48,021 nt of DNA from Pseudomonadota bacterium (GCA_023416515.1 JAEZHP010000140.1:1-48021), one strand, 5' to 3'. Shown: positions 6,565-16,218, counted from the stretch's first letter. The notes: generated by a model not told the origin, from the sequence alone. A program made the numbers and translations.

Positions 6565-8207
6565 CGGCGCTCCGCCGCCGTGCGGTCGCGGATCGCCTGG
6601 AATTCGTCGCCCGGGAGCCAGTTCGGCCACGCGGTCGAGTTGGCGAGCGCAGTGGCGATGTCGAAATAGACTTCGAGGTCTCGCACCGCACCCGACCAAT
6701 CCCAGTTGGGATCATATTCGTCGTTGATTCCGTGGTAGCGGTTGGCGCGATAGTCGCGCGCCCACGCCCCGCCCGCCGCGGGCCCGCCGTTGACGAGGTT
6801 CTCGCCGCCCTCGGCGTACAGCATCGGCACGCCCTGCTTGGCGAGGCTGAAATGGTCGGAGCGGTAATAATAGCCGGCTTCCGGCGACGGCTCCGGGACA
6901 AGGGTCAGGTTGCGCGGAGCGATGGCGCGCTGGAGATATTGGTCGAGTTCGGACTTGCCTGCGCCGATCGAGATGAAGTCGCGGGTGAGGCCTGCGAGCT
7001 GCAGGCCATCGATATTGATGCCGCCGACCGTACGCGCCAGCGGAAACACCGGGTGAGCGGCGTAATAAGCCGATCCCAGCAGGCCCGATTCCTCGGCGGT
7101 CACCGCAAGGAAAACCAGGCTTCGGTCCGGCGCGCCGGCGCGGGCATGCGCTTCGGCCAGCGCGACCAGCGCCGCGGTGCCCGAAGCGTTGTCGACCGCG
7201 CCGTTGCAGATCCGATCCTCGCCGGTCTCGGTGCAGATTCCGAGATGGTCCCAGTGCGCGGTATAGAGGACATATTCGTTAGGACGGGTCCGGCCGGGCA
7301 GGATTCCGATGACGTTCTTCGAGGCCTGGCGGCGGATCGAATTGTCGATGGTCATCGACGCTCGGAGATTGAGCGGTACGGCGCGGAAGCCCGGCTGCTG
7401 CGCCCGGCGGGTGAGGGCGTCGAGGTCCTGGCCGGCAGCGGAGAGCAAGCGGCGAGCGGCCTCGTTGGTCAGCCAGCCGTTCGCGGCGGTCTGGTCGGCG
7501 CCTCCGCGGCCATCGTCCATGTAGAGTTGCGGGCCGGTCCAGCTGTTCTCGACCGTCATCCAGCCATAGGAGGCCGGAGCGGTATCGTGGACGATGAGGG
7601 CGGCAGCGGCGCCTTGGCGAGCGGCTTCCTCGAACTTGTAGGTCCAGCGGCCATAATAGGTCATGGCGCGGCCATTGAAGGTACCGGTCGTCGTCTGGGC
7701 CTGCCAATCCGGGTCGTTGACAAGGATGATCACCGTCTTCCCGCGCACGTCGACACCGGCATAGTCGTTCCAGCCGCGCTCAGGCGCGTTGATGCCGTAG
7801 CCGACGAAGACCATGTCGCTGTTGTCCAACGAGACCCGCGGCTGCGCTCGGTACGAGGCCGCCACCATGTCGCTACGGTAGTTGAAGGTAAGCGGCTGGG
7901 CGCCGCCCGTAACCCGAAGCTGGGGCGTGTTGGTCGCGCTGATCTCGACCAGCGGCACGTCCTGAGTCCAGCTGCCGTTGTTCCCCGGCTGTAGGCCGGC
8001 GCGCTGGAACTCGCGGATCAGCGCGGCGACGGTGAGGTCCTCGCCCGGAGTCGCAGGCGCCCGGCCCTGGAAAGCGTCCGACGACAGCTCCTGTGTGACG
8101 CGCTGAAGCGTCGTGACATTGATCCCGGGAGCTGCAGTGCCACTGTTGGGCACGGTTGCGCATCCGGCTGCGGAAAGGGCGAGCAGGGGGAAAAGGAGCT
8201 GGCGCAT
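6561..8207 (-). CDS. Secreted M28-family zinc metallopeptidase lipoprotein
   Basis: A 548-residue predicted periplasmic or outer-membrane-attached peptidase. The N-terminus is a lipoprotein signal with lipobox LSAAGC (Cys16). A PA-type insert of roughly residues 110-295 precedes the catalytic domain. Likely Zn ligands are His318 (TAHWDHLG), bridging Asp339 (GAVDNASG), Glu373 with catalytic Glu372 (TAEESG), Asp400 and His452 (RSDHFSL). It starts at ATG 8207 with GAAGGTG upstream. M28 members are usually aminopeptidases, and the specificity here is unknown. It heads the operon with aguA and aguB, and the convergent-start S9 peptidase pair lies on the other side. Confidence 0.92.
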   Translation of the reverse strand: MRQLLFPLLALSAAGCATVPNSGTAAPGINVTTLQRVTQELSSDAFQGRAPATPGEDLTVAALIREFQRAGLQPGNNGSWTQDVPLVEISATNTPQLRVTGGAQPLTFNYRSDMVAASYRAQPRVSLDNSDMVFVGYGINAPERGWNDYAGVDVRGKTVIILVNDPDWQAQTTTGTFNGRAMTYYGRWTYKFEEAARQGAAAALIVHDTAPASYGWMTVENSWTGPQLYMDDGRGGADQTAANGWLTNEAARRLLSAAGQDLDALTRRAQQPGFRAVPLNLRASMTIDNSIRRQASKNVIGILPGRTRPNEYVLYTAHWDHLGICTETGEDRICNGAVDNASGTAALVALAEAHARAGAPDRSLVFLAVTAEESGLLGSAYYAAHPVFPLARTVGGINIDGLQLAGLTRDFISIGAGKSELDQYLQRAIAPRNLTLVPEPSPEAGYYYRSDHFSLAKQGVPMLYAEGGENLVNGGPAAGGAWARDYRANRYHGINDEYDPNWDWSGAVRDLEVYFDIATALANSTAWPNWLPGDEFQAIRDRTAAERR

Positions 8208-8349
8208 CGGTGAACACCTTCGCGGGGGGAGGAGATGCCGCGGCTCATGCCAGCCGGGGGACGGCATCGCAAGTTCGCCGGCGCTCTTGCCTCCACGCGA
8301 ACTCTGCGCCATGTTCTCCCAATAACATAAGTAAAAGTTGAGGGGGCTC

Positions 8350-10367
8350 ATGACGAAAATGATATTGCGCGCCGCGGTCGCCGCGGCGGCTATTGCCGCG
8401 TCTCAAGTCGCGGGGGCTTTCGCGGAGCAGCCGCAAGCTACAGCGCAAGCTCCGGTTCAGGGCTTCGATCCCCCCGCGGCCTTCGGAGCGCGCGAGAGCG
8501 TGCAATCGATCGCATTATCTCCTGACGGGCGCCATCTGGCCTATGCCGAGCCGACCAGCGGCCAAGGCTCCATTCTCTACATCGTCAACTTGGACAGCGG
8601 GCAGCCCCGGGTCGTCACCCGCGCCAACGGCACCGACCAGCGGCTCGGCGGCTGCGAGTTCGTGTCGAACGAACGGCTCGTCTGCAGCGTCTGGGGCGTT
8701 GCCAATTACCAGGGCTCTCTCGTCCCCATGTCCCGTCTCGTCGCGATGAACGCCGACGGGACCAACCTGCGGGTGCTTGGCGAGCGCGACAGCTTCAACC
8801 AGCTTATGTCCGCTTCTCTTCCGGCAACGTGATCGACTGGTTGCCTGGGGAGGACAATTCGCTCCTGATGACCCAGACCTTCATTCCGGACACGACGACC
8901 GGAAGCCGAATGGGCCGCCGCGAAGAAGGCTTCGGAGTCGTCCGTCTCGACACCAGCAACCTTCGGACCCGAACCGTGGAGGCGCCGCGCCCGGACGCGA
9001 CCCGCTACATCGCCGACGGACGCGGAGTGGTGCGGATGATGGCCACTCGCGGCTTCAACGACGCCACCGGGCAGGAATCGCCGGTGCTGACCTATTCCTA
9101 TCGCACCGCCACATCGCGTGACTGGCGCCCGTTCGGCACCTTCGACGAGCGCGATGATAGCGGCCTTCGGCCGGTCGCCGTCGATCCCGATCTCAACGCG
9201 GCCTACGCCTTCGGCGCACATAACGGCCGAACCGCTCTGTTCCGGGTCAAGCTCGACGGGTCGATGCAGCGCGAACTGGTTGCCAGCCATGACCAGGTGG
9301 ACGTCGACGGACTGATGCGGGTCGGTCGGCGAAATCGCGTCGTGGGCGCGAGCTTCGCCACCGACAAGCGCTAGGCAATCTATTTCGATTCCGAGCTGCA
9401 GGCCTTGGCCGAACGGCTCCATCGGGCGCTCCCTAATCTTCCGCTCATCCACTTCGCCGACGCCTCGGAGGACGAGCAGCGGCTTCTGATCTGGGCAGGA
9501 AGCGATACCGATCCGGGCCGCTACTACACCTATGACAAGGCGACTCGTCAGCTCAACGAGATCATGCTGGCGCGGCCGCAGCTCGAGAATGTCGCGCTCG
9601 CGCCGGTTCGCGCGGTCACCTATCGCGCCGCCGACGGCACTCAGATCCCGGCCTATCTGACGCTTCCGACGGGAAGCACCGGCCGCGGCCTTCCTGCAAT
9701 CGTCATGCCGCACGGCGGTCCGTCGGCCCGCGATGAATGGGGCTTCGACTGGCTGGCGCAATATTTCGCCAACCGCGGCTATGCGGTGCTTCAGCCCAAT
9801 TTCCGAGGCTCGGCGGGCTATGGCGAGGCATGGTTCCAGCGCAACGGGTTCGTGTCCTGGCGAACCGCGGTCGGCGACATCAACGATGCGGGCCGCTGGC
9901 TCGCGGCGGAAGGCATCGCCGATCCGGCGAAGCTGGCCATCGTCGGCTGGTCCTATGGCGGATATGCCGCGCTCCAGTCGAACGTCGTCGACCCCAACCT
10001 GTTCAAGGGGGTTGTGGCGATCGCCCCGGTGACCGATCTCGACATGGCCCGCAACGAATGGCGCGGCTTCAGCAACGCCGCCAACGTCCGCGACTTCTTC
10101 GGCACCGGTCCGCACATTCGCGAAGGCTCGCCGCTTCAGAACGTCTCGGCGATCCGAGCGCCGGTGCTGATGTTCCACGGCGATCTCGACCGCAATGTCG
10201 GAATCGCTCAGGCCCGGGCCATGGACGAGCGCCTGCGCGGTGCCGGCCGCCGTTCGGAGTTGGTCACCTATCGCGGCCTCGACCATCAGATCGACGACGG
10301 CCAGGCCCGTTCCGACATGCTCCGCCGGACCGACACCTTCCTGAGGGAGGTGCTGGGCATCCGTTGA
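8350..10367 (+). pseudogene. Broken S9-family (prolyl oligopeptidase-type) peptidase
   Basis: This copy aligns along its length with the intact paralogue immediately downstream, but carries two lesions. A single base is missing near 8803-8805, right after CAG CT: the frame then changes from GERDSFNQ to a short dead end, while the correct continuation (YVRFSSGN and so on) lies one frame over. An in-frame amber TAG at 9372-9374 replaces the Gln of the paralogue motif. Start ATG 8350 has an AGGGGG ribosome site and a signal peptide follows. The catalytic domain downstream is otherwise preserved, with GWSYGGYAALQ (Ser), HGDLDRN (Asp) and LDHQ (His). That suggests recent decay, or sequencing error at two sites. 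Confidence 0.85.
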
Positions 10368-10434
10368 GGACGGTCGGCCACCGGATCTCGATCGTCATTC
10401 AAGTCGGATTTGCGGCTTAGCCGGAGGGGGAGTG

Positions 10435-12408
10435 ATGAAAGCCATTTTGCGTTGTGCGGTGGCGGCCGCGGCCGTCGCCACGTGGCAGGTTCCGGCTTCT
10501 GGGCAGGGGTTCGATGCGGCGGCGGCCTTCGGCGCGCGGGAGACGATCGAGGACATCTCTCTGTCGCCCAACGGCCAGCGACTGGCCTATCTGATGCCGC
10601 GGTCCGGTCAGGGCTCGCACCTGTTCGTGGCCGATGTCGGGTCGACTCAGCCGACACCGGTGATGGGTGTCGATGGCGAACGCCAGCGGCTTGCCGGTTG
10701 CGACTGGGTGTCGAACTCGCGGCTGGTCTGCACCGTCTATTCGCTGGTGCTGGTGGAGGGGAACCTGGTCCCATTCAGCAGGCTCGTCTCCTTCGATTCC
10801 GACGGCAGCAATTTTCGGCGGCTCGGCGAGCGCGACGTCCCCGAGCAGGCCGGCCTGCGCCTGTGGGGCGGCCGCGTGCTCAGCTGGCTGCCGGGTTCCG
10901 AGAACGAAATCTTGATGGAGCAGGACTTCATCCCCGAGAGCCGGATCAGCCTGGTTGCGCGAACTGCCCAAGGCCTCGGGGTCGTGCGAATGAACACGAG
11001 GACGGGTCAGTCCCAGATGGTCGAACAGCCGCGCCAGGAAGCGAGCGGTTTCCTCGCCGATGGTCAGGGCCAGGTCAGGGCCATGGTCTCGGCCGACGTG
11101 CGGGGCGCCACCGGTCGAAGTGCGCAGACGATCAACGTCTTCTACCGGCAGTCGGGCGGGTCGCAGTGGCTACCGCTTGGCGAATATAATGTCGTCACCG
11201 GCACCGGGCCGTACCCGGCCGCAGTCGATGCACGGCAGAACGCGCTCTATTTCTACGACTCGTCGAGCGGCAAGCAGGTCTTGGCCCGACTCGCGCTCGA
11301 TGGTTCCGGGCGCCGCGAGGTTGTGCTTTCCCATGACCATGTCGACGTCGACGGTTTGCTCCGCCTGGGCCGGGCCGAACGCGTGGTCGGCGGCACCTTT
11401 GCCACCGATCGGCGGCAATGGGTCTATTTCGACCCGGAACTGCGCCGCCTGGCCGAGCAATTCGGGCGCGCCCTGCCCAACACCCCTCTGATCAGCTTCG
11501 CGGGCGCGTCCGAGGACGAGCGCACCCTGTTGATCTGGGCCGGAAGCGATACCGATCCGGGCAGCTATTATATCTACAATCGCGATACGCGGCAGCTGAA
11601 CCAGGTTCTGCTGAGCCGGCCGGAGCTGCGCGGCGTGCAGCTCGCGCCGATGCGCGCCATCACCTACCGAGCCGCGGACGGGACCGAGATACCGGCCTAT
11701 TTGACGCTTCCGCCGGGCAGCGACGGGCGCAACATCCCGGCCATCGTGATGCCTCACGGCGGCCCCGCGGCGCGCGACGAATGGGGCTTCGACTGGCTCG
11801 TCCAATTCTATGCGAGCCAGGGCTTCGCGGTGCTTCAGCCCAACTTCCGCGGTTCCGCCGGCTATGGTTCCGAATGGTTCCAGGCCAACGGCTTCCAATC
11901 CTGGCAGGTCGCGATCGGAGACGTCGCCGATGCCGGTCGCTGGCTCGTCAGCCAGGGCATTGCCGACCCGGCCAAGCTGGCGGTCGTGGGATGGTCCTAT
12001 GGCGGTTATGCCGCACTACAATCGGCTGCGACCCAGCCTCAACTGTTCAAAGCGGTGGTCGCGGTCGCACCGGTCACCGACTTGCGCACGGCTCGCGACG
12101 AGGGCCGGATTTTCTCCAATTCTGCCAACGTGCGCGATTATTTCGGAGAGGGACCGCATCTGGTCGAGGGATCGCCGGCGCAGCGGGCGAGCGCAATCAC
12201 GGCGCCGGTGCTGATGTTCCACGGCACGCTCGACCGCAATGTCGCGATCGGCCAGGCACGGCTGATGCGCGACCGCCTGCGCGCTGCGGGAAAGACGGTC
12301 GAGCTCGTCGAATATCCTTCGCTGGACCACCAGCTCCACGACGGGGCCGCGCGAACCGACATGCTTCGCCGAAGCGCGGCGTTCCTTCGCCAGACGCTTG
12401 GAATGTAA
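10435..12408 (+). CDS. Secreted S9-family peptidase (prolyl oligopeptidase-type)
   Basis: A 657-residue serine peptidase. After a signal peptide of about 24 residues comes a beta-propeller-like N-terminal half and a C-terminal alpha/beta-hydrolase domain. Ser521 sits in GWSYGGY, with the Asp in HGTLDRNV and the His in SLDHQLHDG near the end. HGGPAARDEWGFDW precedes the active-site Ser as in acylaminoacyl-peptidase-like members. The start is ATG 10435, four bases after GGAGGGGG. An overlapping GTG at 10432 is less well placed. It is the intact member of a tandem pair and ends at a strong terminator shared with rpsD. It is likely periplasmic. Natural substrates are unknown. Confidence 0.93.
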   Translation: MKAILRCAVAAAAVATWQVPASGQGFDAAAAFGARETIEDISLSPNGQRLAYLMPRSGQGSHLFVADVGSTQPTPVMGVDGERQRLAGCDWVSNSRLVCTVYSLVLVEGNLVPFSRLVSFDSDGSNFRRLGERDVPEQAGLRLWGGRVLSWLPGSENEILMEQDFIPESRISLVARTAQGLGVVRMNTRTGQSQMVEQPRQEASGFLADGQGQVRAMVSADVRGATGRSAQTINVFYRQSGGSQWLPLGEYNVVTGTGPYPAAVDARQNALYFYDSSSGKQVLARLALDGSGRREVVLSHDHVDVDGLLRLGRAERVVGGTFATDRRQWVYFDPELRRLAEQFGRALPNTPLISFAGASEDERTLLIWAGSDTDPGSYYIYNRDTRQLNQVLLSRPELRGVQLAPMRAITYRAADGTEIPAYLTLPPGSDGRNIPAIVMPHGGPAARDEWGFDWLVQFYASQGFAVLQPNFRGSAGYGSEWFQANGFQSWQVAIGDVADAGRWLVSQGIADPAKLAVVGWSYGGYAALQSAATQPQLFKAVVAVAPVTDLRTARDEGRIFSNSANVRDYFGEGPHLVEGSPAQRASAITAPVLMFHGTLDRNVAIGQARLMRDRLRAAGKTVELVEYPSLDHQLHDGAARTDMLRRSAAFLRQTLGM

Positions 12409-12413
12409 CGAAA

Positions 12414-12447
12414 AAGGCCCCGGCGGAGCGATCCGCCGAGGCCCTTT
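12414..12447. terminator. Bidirectional terminator between S9 peptidase and rpsD
   Basis: A perfect 7-bp core (12421-12427 with 12432-12438) closes a GCGA tetraloop. The stem extends through GGCC/GGCC after one mismatch, with an A-run on the left (12411-12415) and TTT on the right. The flanking A and T tracts let it work on both strands, which suits two convergent genes. Confidence 0.8.
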
Positions 12448-12471
12448 CGAAGTCCGAAAGTTCGAAACTAA

Positions 12472-13086
12472 TTAGCGCGAGTAGAACTCGACGACCAGGT
12501 TCGGCTCCATGCGGACCGGATAAGGCACCTCGTCGAGGCTCGGGACGCGGGTGAAGGTCACCTTCGTCGTGCCGTCCTGCGACAGGTAGTCGGGGATGTC
12601 GCGCTCGGCGAGGCTCTGCGCCTCGAGCACCAGCGCCATCTCCTGCGCCTTCGGCCCAAGCTCGATCACGTCGCCGACATTGACCTTGGCCGAAGCGATG
12701 TTGAGCTTCTTGCCGTTGACCCGGATGTGGCCGTGGTTGACGATCTGGCGAGCCGACCAGATGGTCGGGGCAAACTTGGCGCGATAGACGACCGCGTCGA
12801 GGCGGCGCTCCATCAGGCCGATTAGGTTCTGACCGGTGTCACCCTTCATCTTGGCCGCGTCGGTGTAGGCGCGCTTGAACTGCTTCTCGGTGACGTCGCC
12901 GTAATAGCCCTTCAGCTTCTGCTTGGCGCGCAGCTGAAGGCCGTAGTCGGAGACCTTGCCCTTGCGGCGCTGGCCGTGCTGGCCGGGACCATATTCGCGC
13001 TTGTTGACCGGGCTCTTCGGGCGACCGAAGACGTTTTCGCCCATGCGGCGGTCGAGCTTGTACTTGGCGCTTGAGCGCTTCGACAT
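12472..13086 (-). CDS. rpsD: 30S ribosomal protein S4
   Basis: A 204-residue primary 16S rRNA-binding protein. The N-terminal S4 domain (SKRSSAKYKLDRR onward, with GPGQHGQRR) is followed by the S4 RNA-binding fold from about residue 94 (RRLDAVVYRAKFAPT, then NHGHIRVNGKK). Length and C-terminus (VEFYSR) are standard. The start is ATG 13086. It is monocistronic, away from the main ribosomal protein operons, as is usual in alphaproteobacteria. The 134 bases upstream should hold its promoter, but I saw no clear one. Confidence 0.98.
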   Translation of the reverse strand: MSKRSSAKYKLDRRMGENVFGRPKSPVNKREYGPGQHGQRRKGKVSDYGLQLRAKQKLKGYYGDVTEKQFKRAYTDAAKMKGDTGQNLIGLMERRLDAVVYRAKFAPTIWSARQIVNHGHIRVNGKKLNIASAKVNVGDVIELGPKAQEMALVLEAQSLAERDIPDYLSQDGTTKVTFTRVPSLDEVPYPVRMEPNLVVEFYSR

Positions 13087-13220
13087 TTTACAATCCAATC
13101 TGCTGTCTATGTTGTCCCTGGGCCGCACCGCCGGGCCATAAGTCCCGACGCGGCCACCGCTTCACCAGGGGTGCGGGGCCAATTGCGAAGGCGGGCACAT
13201 GGCCGCCTCGGCACTCGAAG

Positions 13221-13973
13221 TCAAGGTTGGCGTGACCGGCGCCCGCGCTCGCGCGGATGGACGAGGGTCCGGATCATACCGCGAAGGGCCTGGATCTCCC
13301 GGGTCGACCAACCCGGCCTGGTGAGAATGGTGCGGATCGTGTTCTTGGTCGCCGGCGTTCGGTCAGGCGGCCAGAAATAGCCGGCCGCGTCGAGCTCCTC
13401 CTCGATCTGGCCGATAAGCCCCTCGAGATGCTCGTGCGGCGCCCGAGGCTCCATCTCGTCGCTTTCGGTCGGGATCGCGAGCTCGACATGCTTCGACCAT
13501 TCGTAAGCGACCAGGATCACGGCCTGGGCGAGGTTGAGAGACCGGAAGTCCGGATTGACCGGCACTGTGATGATCGTCCCCGCGATCGCCACTTCCTCGG
13601 TCTCGAGCCCTGATCGCTCCGCTCCGAACAGGATCGCCGAGCGCTCGGACGTTCCATGGATTTGCCGCGCCGCTTCGTCCGGGGTCGCCACCGGGATGAC
13701 GAGCCCGCGCTTGCGCACCGTCGTCGCGAACACGTTCGGGCAATCCGCCACCGCCTCGGCGACCGTGTCGAACACCTGCGCATTGGCCAGCACGATATCC
13801 GCCCCCGAGGCCGCCGGCCCTGCCGCCGGGTTGGGCCATCCGTCGCGGGGATTGACCAGGCGCAGATCCGACAGCCCGAAATTGAGCATCGCCCGAGCCG
13901 CCTTGCCGATATTCTCGCCGAGCTGGGGCCTGACGAGAACGATGGCGGGCATCTTTGAGGGGTTGGTGGTCAC
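13221..13973 (-). CDS. trmJ: tRNA (cytidine/uridine-2'-O)-methyltransferase TrmJ
   Basis: A 250-residue SPOUT (SpoU-class) methyltransferase predicted to 2'-O-methylate position 32 of tRNA anticodon loops. The three knot motifs are visible: VRPQLGENIGKAARAM near residue 14, ILFGAERSGL near 113, and VPVNPDFRSLNLAQAV near 137. A C-terminal helical extension of about 85 residues is typical of TrmJ. GTG 13973 overlaps the nrdR stop as GTGA. It is the last gene of the rpiB-glyA-nrdR-trmJ chain. Confidence 0.93.
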   Translation of the reverse strand: MTTNPSKMPAIVLVRPQLGENIGKAARAMLNFGLSDLRLVNPRDGWPNPAAGPAASGADIVLANAQVFDTVAEAVADCPNVFATTVRKRGLVIPVATPDEAARQIHGTSERSAILFGAERSGLETEEVAIAGTIITVPVNPDFRSLNLAQAVILVAYEWSKHVELAIPTESDEMEPRAPHEHLEGLIGQIEEELDAAGYFWPPDRTPATKNTIRTILTRPGWSTREIQALRGMIRTLVHPRERGRRSRQP

Positions 13974-14431
13974 TCCCGCCCCAACTCGCCAACCGATCCT
14001 GCGAAGGCCTCGAAATCGCGGGCCTCGCGGAAATCCTTATAGACCGAGGCGAAGCGGATATAGGCGACCGGATCCAGCGCCTTCAGACCGTCCATGACGA
14101 GCGCCCCGATCATCTCGGACGTGATCTCGCTGTCGCCGCTCGTCTCCAACTGGCGCTGGATCGAGCTCACCAGCCGCTCGATCCGCTCGGACGGCACCGG
14201 CCGCTTTCGGCAAGCGATGGCGAGCGAGCGTTCGAGCTTGCCGCGGTCGAACGGCTCGCGGCGGTTCCCCGATTTCGCGACCGTCAGCTCGCGCAGCTGC
14301 GCCCGCTCGAAGGTCGTGAATCGGGCGCCGCAATCCTCGCACTGGCGTCGGCGCCGGATCGCCGAGCCGTCCTCGGTCGGCCGGCTGTCCTTAACCTGGC
14401 TGTCTTCGTGAGAGCAGAAGGGACAGCGCAA
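13970..14431 (-). CDS. nrdR: Ribonucleotide reductase repressor NrdR
   Basis: A 153-residue nucleotide-sensing repressor. The N-terminal zinc ribbon has Cys3, Cys6, Cys31 and Cys34, and an ATP-cone domain covers about residues 49-139. It represses ribonucleotide reductase genes when dATP is high, by binding paired NrdR boxes. None of those target genes is in this window. The start is TTG 14431, immediately after the glyA TAA, so expression probably depends on read-through or coupling from glyA. Pairing with glyA is a common alphaproteobacterial arrangement. Confidence 0.96.
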   Translation of the reverse strand: MRCPFCSHEDSQVKDSRPTEDGSAIRRRRQCEDCGARFTTFERAQLRELTVAKSGNRREPFDRGKLERSLAIACRKRPVPSERIERLVSSIQRQLETSGDSEITSEMIGALVMDGLKALDPVAYIRFASVYKDFREARDFEAFAGSVGELGRE

Positions 14432-15766
14432 TTACCGCTCCGCGTAGATCGGGAAGCGGGCGCACAGGGCGCGGACTCGCTGGTTCACTTCGCGCTCGAC
14501 CGCCGAATTGCCCTCATGGCCATTGGCCTTAAGGCCGTCGAGAACGTCCGCGATCATGTCGGCGATGTCGCGGAATTCCTGCACCCCGAAGCCGCGCGTC
14601 GTGCCCGCGGGCGAGCCGACCCGGATTCCGCTGGTCTTGATCGGCGGCAGCGGGTCGAACGGCACCCCGTTCTTGTTGCAGGTGATCCCGGCGCGCTCGA
14701 GCGCCTCGTCGGCATCCTTGCCGGTGATCCCGAGCGGGCCGAGGTCGACCAAAGCGAGATGCGTGTCGGTGCCGCCGGCGACGAGGTCGGCGCCGCGTTC
14801 CTTGAGACGACCGGCAAGCGCCTGGGCATTGGCGATCACCGCCCGTGCATAGGTCTTGAACTCGGGCTGCAGCGCCTCGCCGAACGCAACCGCCTTGGCT
14901 GCGATAACGTGCATGAGCGGGCCGCCCTGGAGGCCCGGGAACACCGCCGAGTTGATCTTCTTGGCGATCACCTCGTCATCGGTCAGAACCATGCCGCCGC
15001 GCGGCCCGCGAAGGGTCTTGTGGGTGGTGGTGGTGACGACATGGGCATGGCCGAACGGGGAGGGGTGCTCGCCGGCGGCGACGAGGCCGGCGAAATGCGC
15101 CATGTCGACCATGAACGTCGCCCCGACCTCGTCAGCGATGGCGCGGAACCGTGCGAAATCGATGTGGCGCGGATAGGCCGAGCCGCCGGCGATGATCAAA
15201 GTCGGCTTGTGCTCGCGGGCAAGCGCCTCGACCTGGTCGAAGTCGATGAGATGGTCGTCGCGCCGGACGCCGTACTGGACCGCGTTGAACCATTTGCCGC
15301 TCATCGCCGGCTTGGCACCGTGGGTGAGGTGGCCGCCGGCGTCGAGGCTCATTCCGAGGATCGTGTCGCCCGGCTTGGTCAGCGCCAGCATCACCGCGCC
15401 ATTGGCCTGCGCGCCCGAATGGGGTTGGACGTTGACGAAGCCGCAGCCGAACAGCTGCTTGGCCCGTTCGATCGCAAGCGTTTCGACCGCGTCCGACGGC
15501 GCGCAACCCTGATAGTAGCGCCGGCCCGGATAGCCCTCGGCATATTTGTTGGTGAGCACCGAGCCTTGAGCCTCGAGCACCGCCTTGGAGACGATATTCT
15601 CCGACGCGATCAGCTCGATCTGGTTCTGCTGGCGGTCGAGCTCCGAAGCCACCGCATCCGCCACCGCCTTGTCGACGACACGCAGGTCGTCGCTAAAGAA
15701 GCCCTCGCTCCGGATCGAGCCCTCCGTCTCGGCGGGGCGGGCGAGGGTGTCGGACTGTGTGCTCAT
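14432..15766 (-). CDS. glyA: Serine hydroxymethyltransferase
   Basis: A 444-residue PLP enzyme that interconverts serine and glycine and charges tetrahydrofolate with a one-carbon unit. The PLP lysine is Lys250 in the VTTTTHKTLRGPRGG motif. The N-terminal LIASEN, GYPGRRYYQG and PHSGAQAN blocks are all present. ATG 15766 overlaps the rpiB stop (ATGA). A longer frame running upstream to 16024 is antisense-like sequence over rpiB. It is central to the operon and gives its folate and dNTP theme (thymidylate precursor supply next to nrdR). Confidence 0.98.
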   Translation of the reverse strand: MSTQSDTLARPAETEGSIRSEGFFSDDLRVVDKAVADAVASELDRQQNQIELIASENIVSKAVLEAQGSVLTNKYAEGYPGRRYYQGCAPSDAVETLAIERAKQLFGCGFVNVQPHSGAQANGAVMLALTKPGDTILGMSLDAGGHLTHGAKPAMSGKWFNAVQYGVRRDDHLIDFDQVEALAREHKPTLIIAGGSAYPRHIDFARFRAIADEVGATFMVDMAHFAGLVAAGEHPSPFGHAHVVTTTTHKTLRGPRGGMVLTDDEVIAKKINSAVFPGLQGGPLMHVIAAKAVAFGEALQPEFKTYARAVIANAQALAGRLKERGADLVAGGTDTHLALVDLGPLGITGKDADEALERAGITCNKNGVPFDPLPPIKTSGIRVGSPAGTTRGFGVQEFRDIADMIADVLDGLKANGHEGNSAVEREVNQRVRALCARFPIYAER

Positions 15767-16218
15767 GCGGGTTCCTTGGCGGAGACGGGGTTGGACAGCT
15801 GGTCGACTCGCCTTTGGTGGCGGTCGCCGAGGAAGGGAGTGTCGAGGAAGGCATCGAGGCAGGCCTTGGCCATCTCCGCGCCGACCAGTCGCCCGCCCAT
15901 CGCGATGACGTTGGCGTCGTTGTGCTGGCGGGCGAGGCTTGCCGAAAGCGGCTCGCTGACGAGCGCGCAGCGGCAGGCCGGATTGCGGTTTACGGCGATC
16001 GAGATTCCGATCCCTGACCCGCACAGGGCGACGCCCTTGTCGACGGCGCCCGAAGCGACGGCGTCGGCGAGCTTGTAGCCGTAGAGCGGGTAATCGACGG
16101 AATCGGTCGAAGGCGGTCCAAGGTCGATCACCTCATGGCCGCGGCCGCGCAGATGCTCGGCAAGCGCCGACTTCAGCTCGAAGGCAGCATGATCGGAAGC
16201 AATTGCGATGCGGGACAC
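15763..16218 (-). CDS. rpiB: Ribose 5-phosphate isomerase B
   Basis: A 151-residue RpiB/LacAB-family isomerase linking ribulose 5-phosphate and ribose 5-phosphate. SDHAAFELK near the N-terminus, the active-site Cys66 in ALCGSGIGISIAVN, and HNDANVIAMGGR are visible. I start at GTG 16218, where homologues begin. An upstream in-frame extension to 16251 is possible. It heads the four-gene overlapping chain and could supply ribose phosphate for nucleotide synthesis. Confidence 0.94.
   Translation of the reverse strand: MSRIAIASDHAAFELKSALAEHLRGRGHEVIDLGPPSTDSVDYPLYGYKLADAVASGAVDKGVALCGSGIGISIAVNRNPACRCALVSEPLSASLARQHNDANVIAMGGRLVGAEMAKACLDAFLDTPFLGDRHQRRVDQLSNPVSAKEPA

Noticed and set aside
8706..10286. 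A 526-codon minus-strand frame opposite the broken S9 gene
   Set aside because: The sense strand aligns with the intact paralogue along its length. The antisense frame is a codon-bias artefact.
8829..10367. Two separate short S9 genes downstream of the frameshift
   Set aside because: Neither piece has its own ribosome site or signal peptide. Together they continue the first copy of the tandem pair.
13955..16078. A 707-codon plus-strand frame across nrdR, glyA and rpiB
   Set aside because: It is antisense to three well-identified genes and shows no protein family features.
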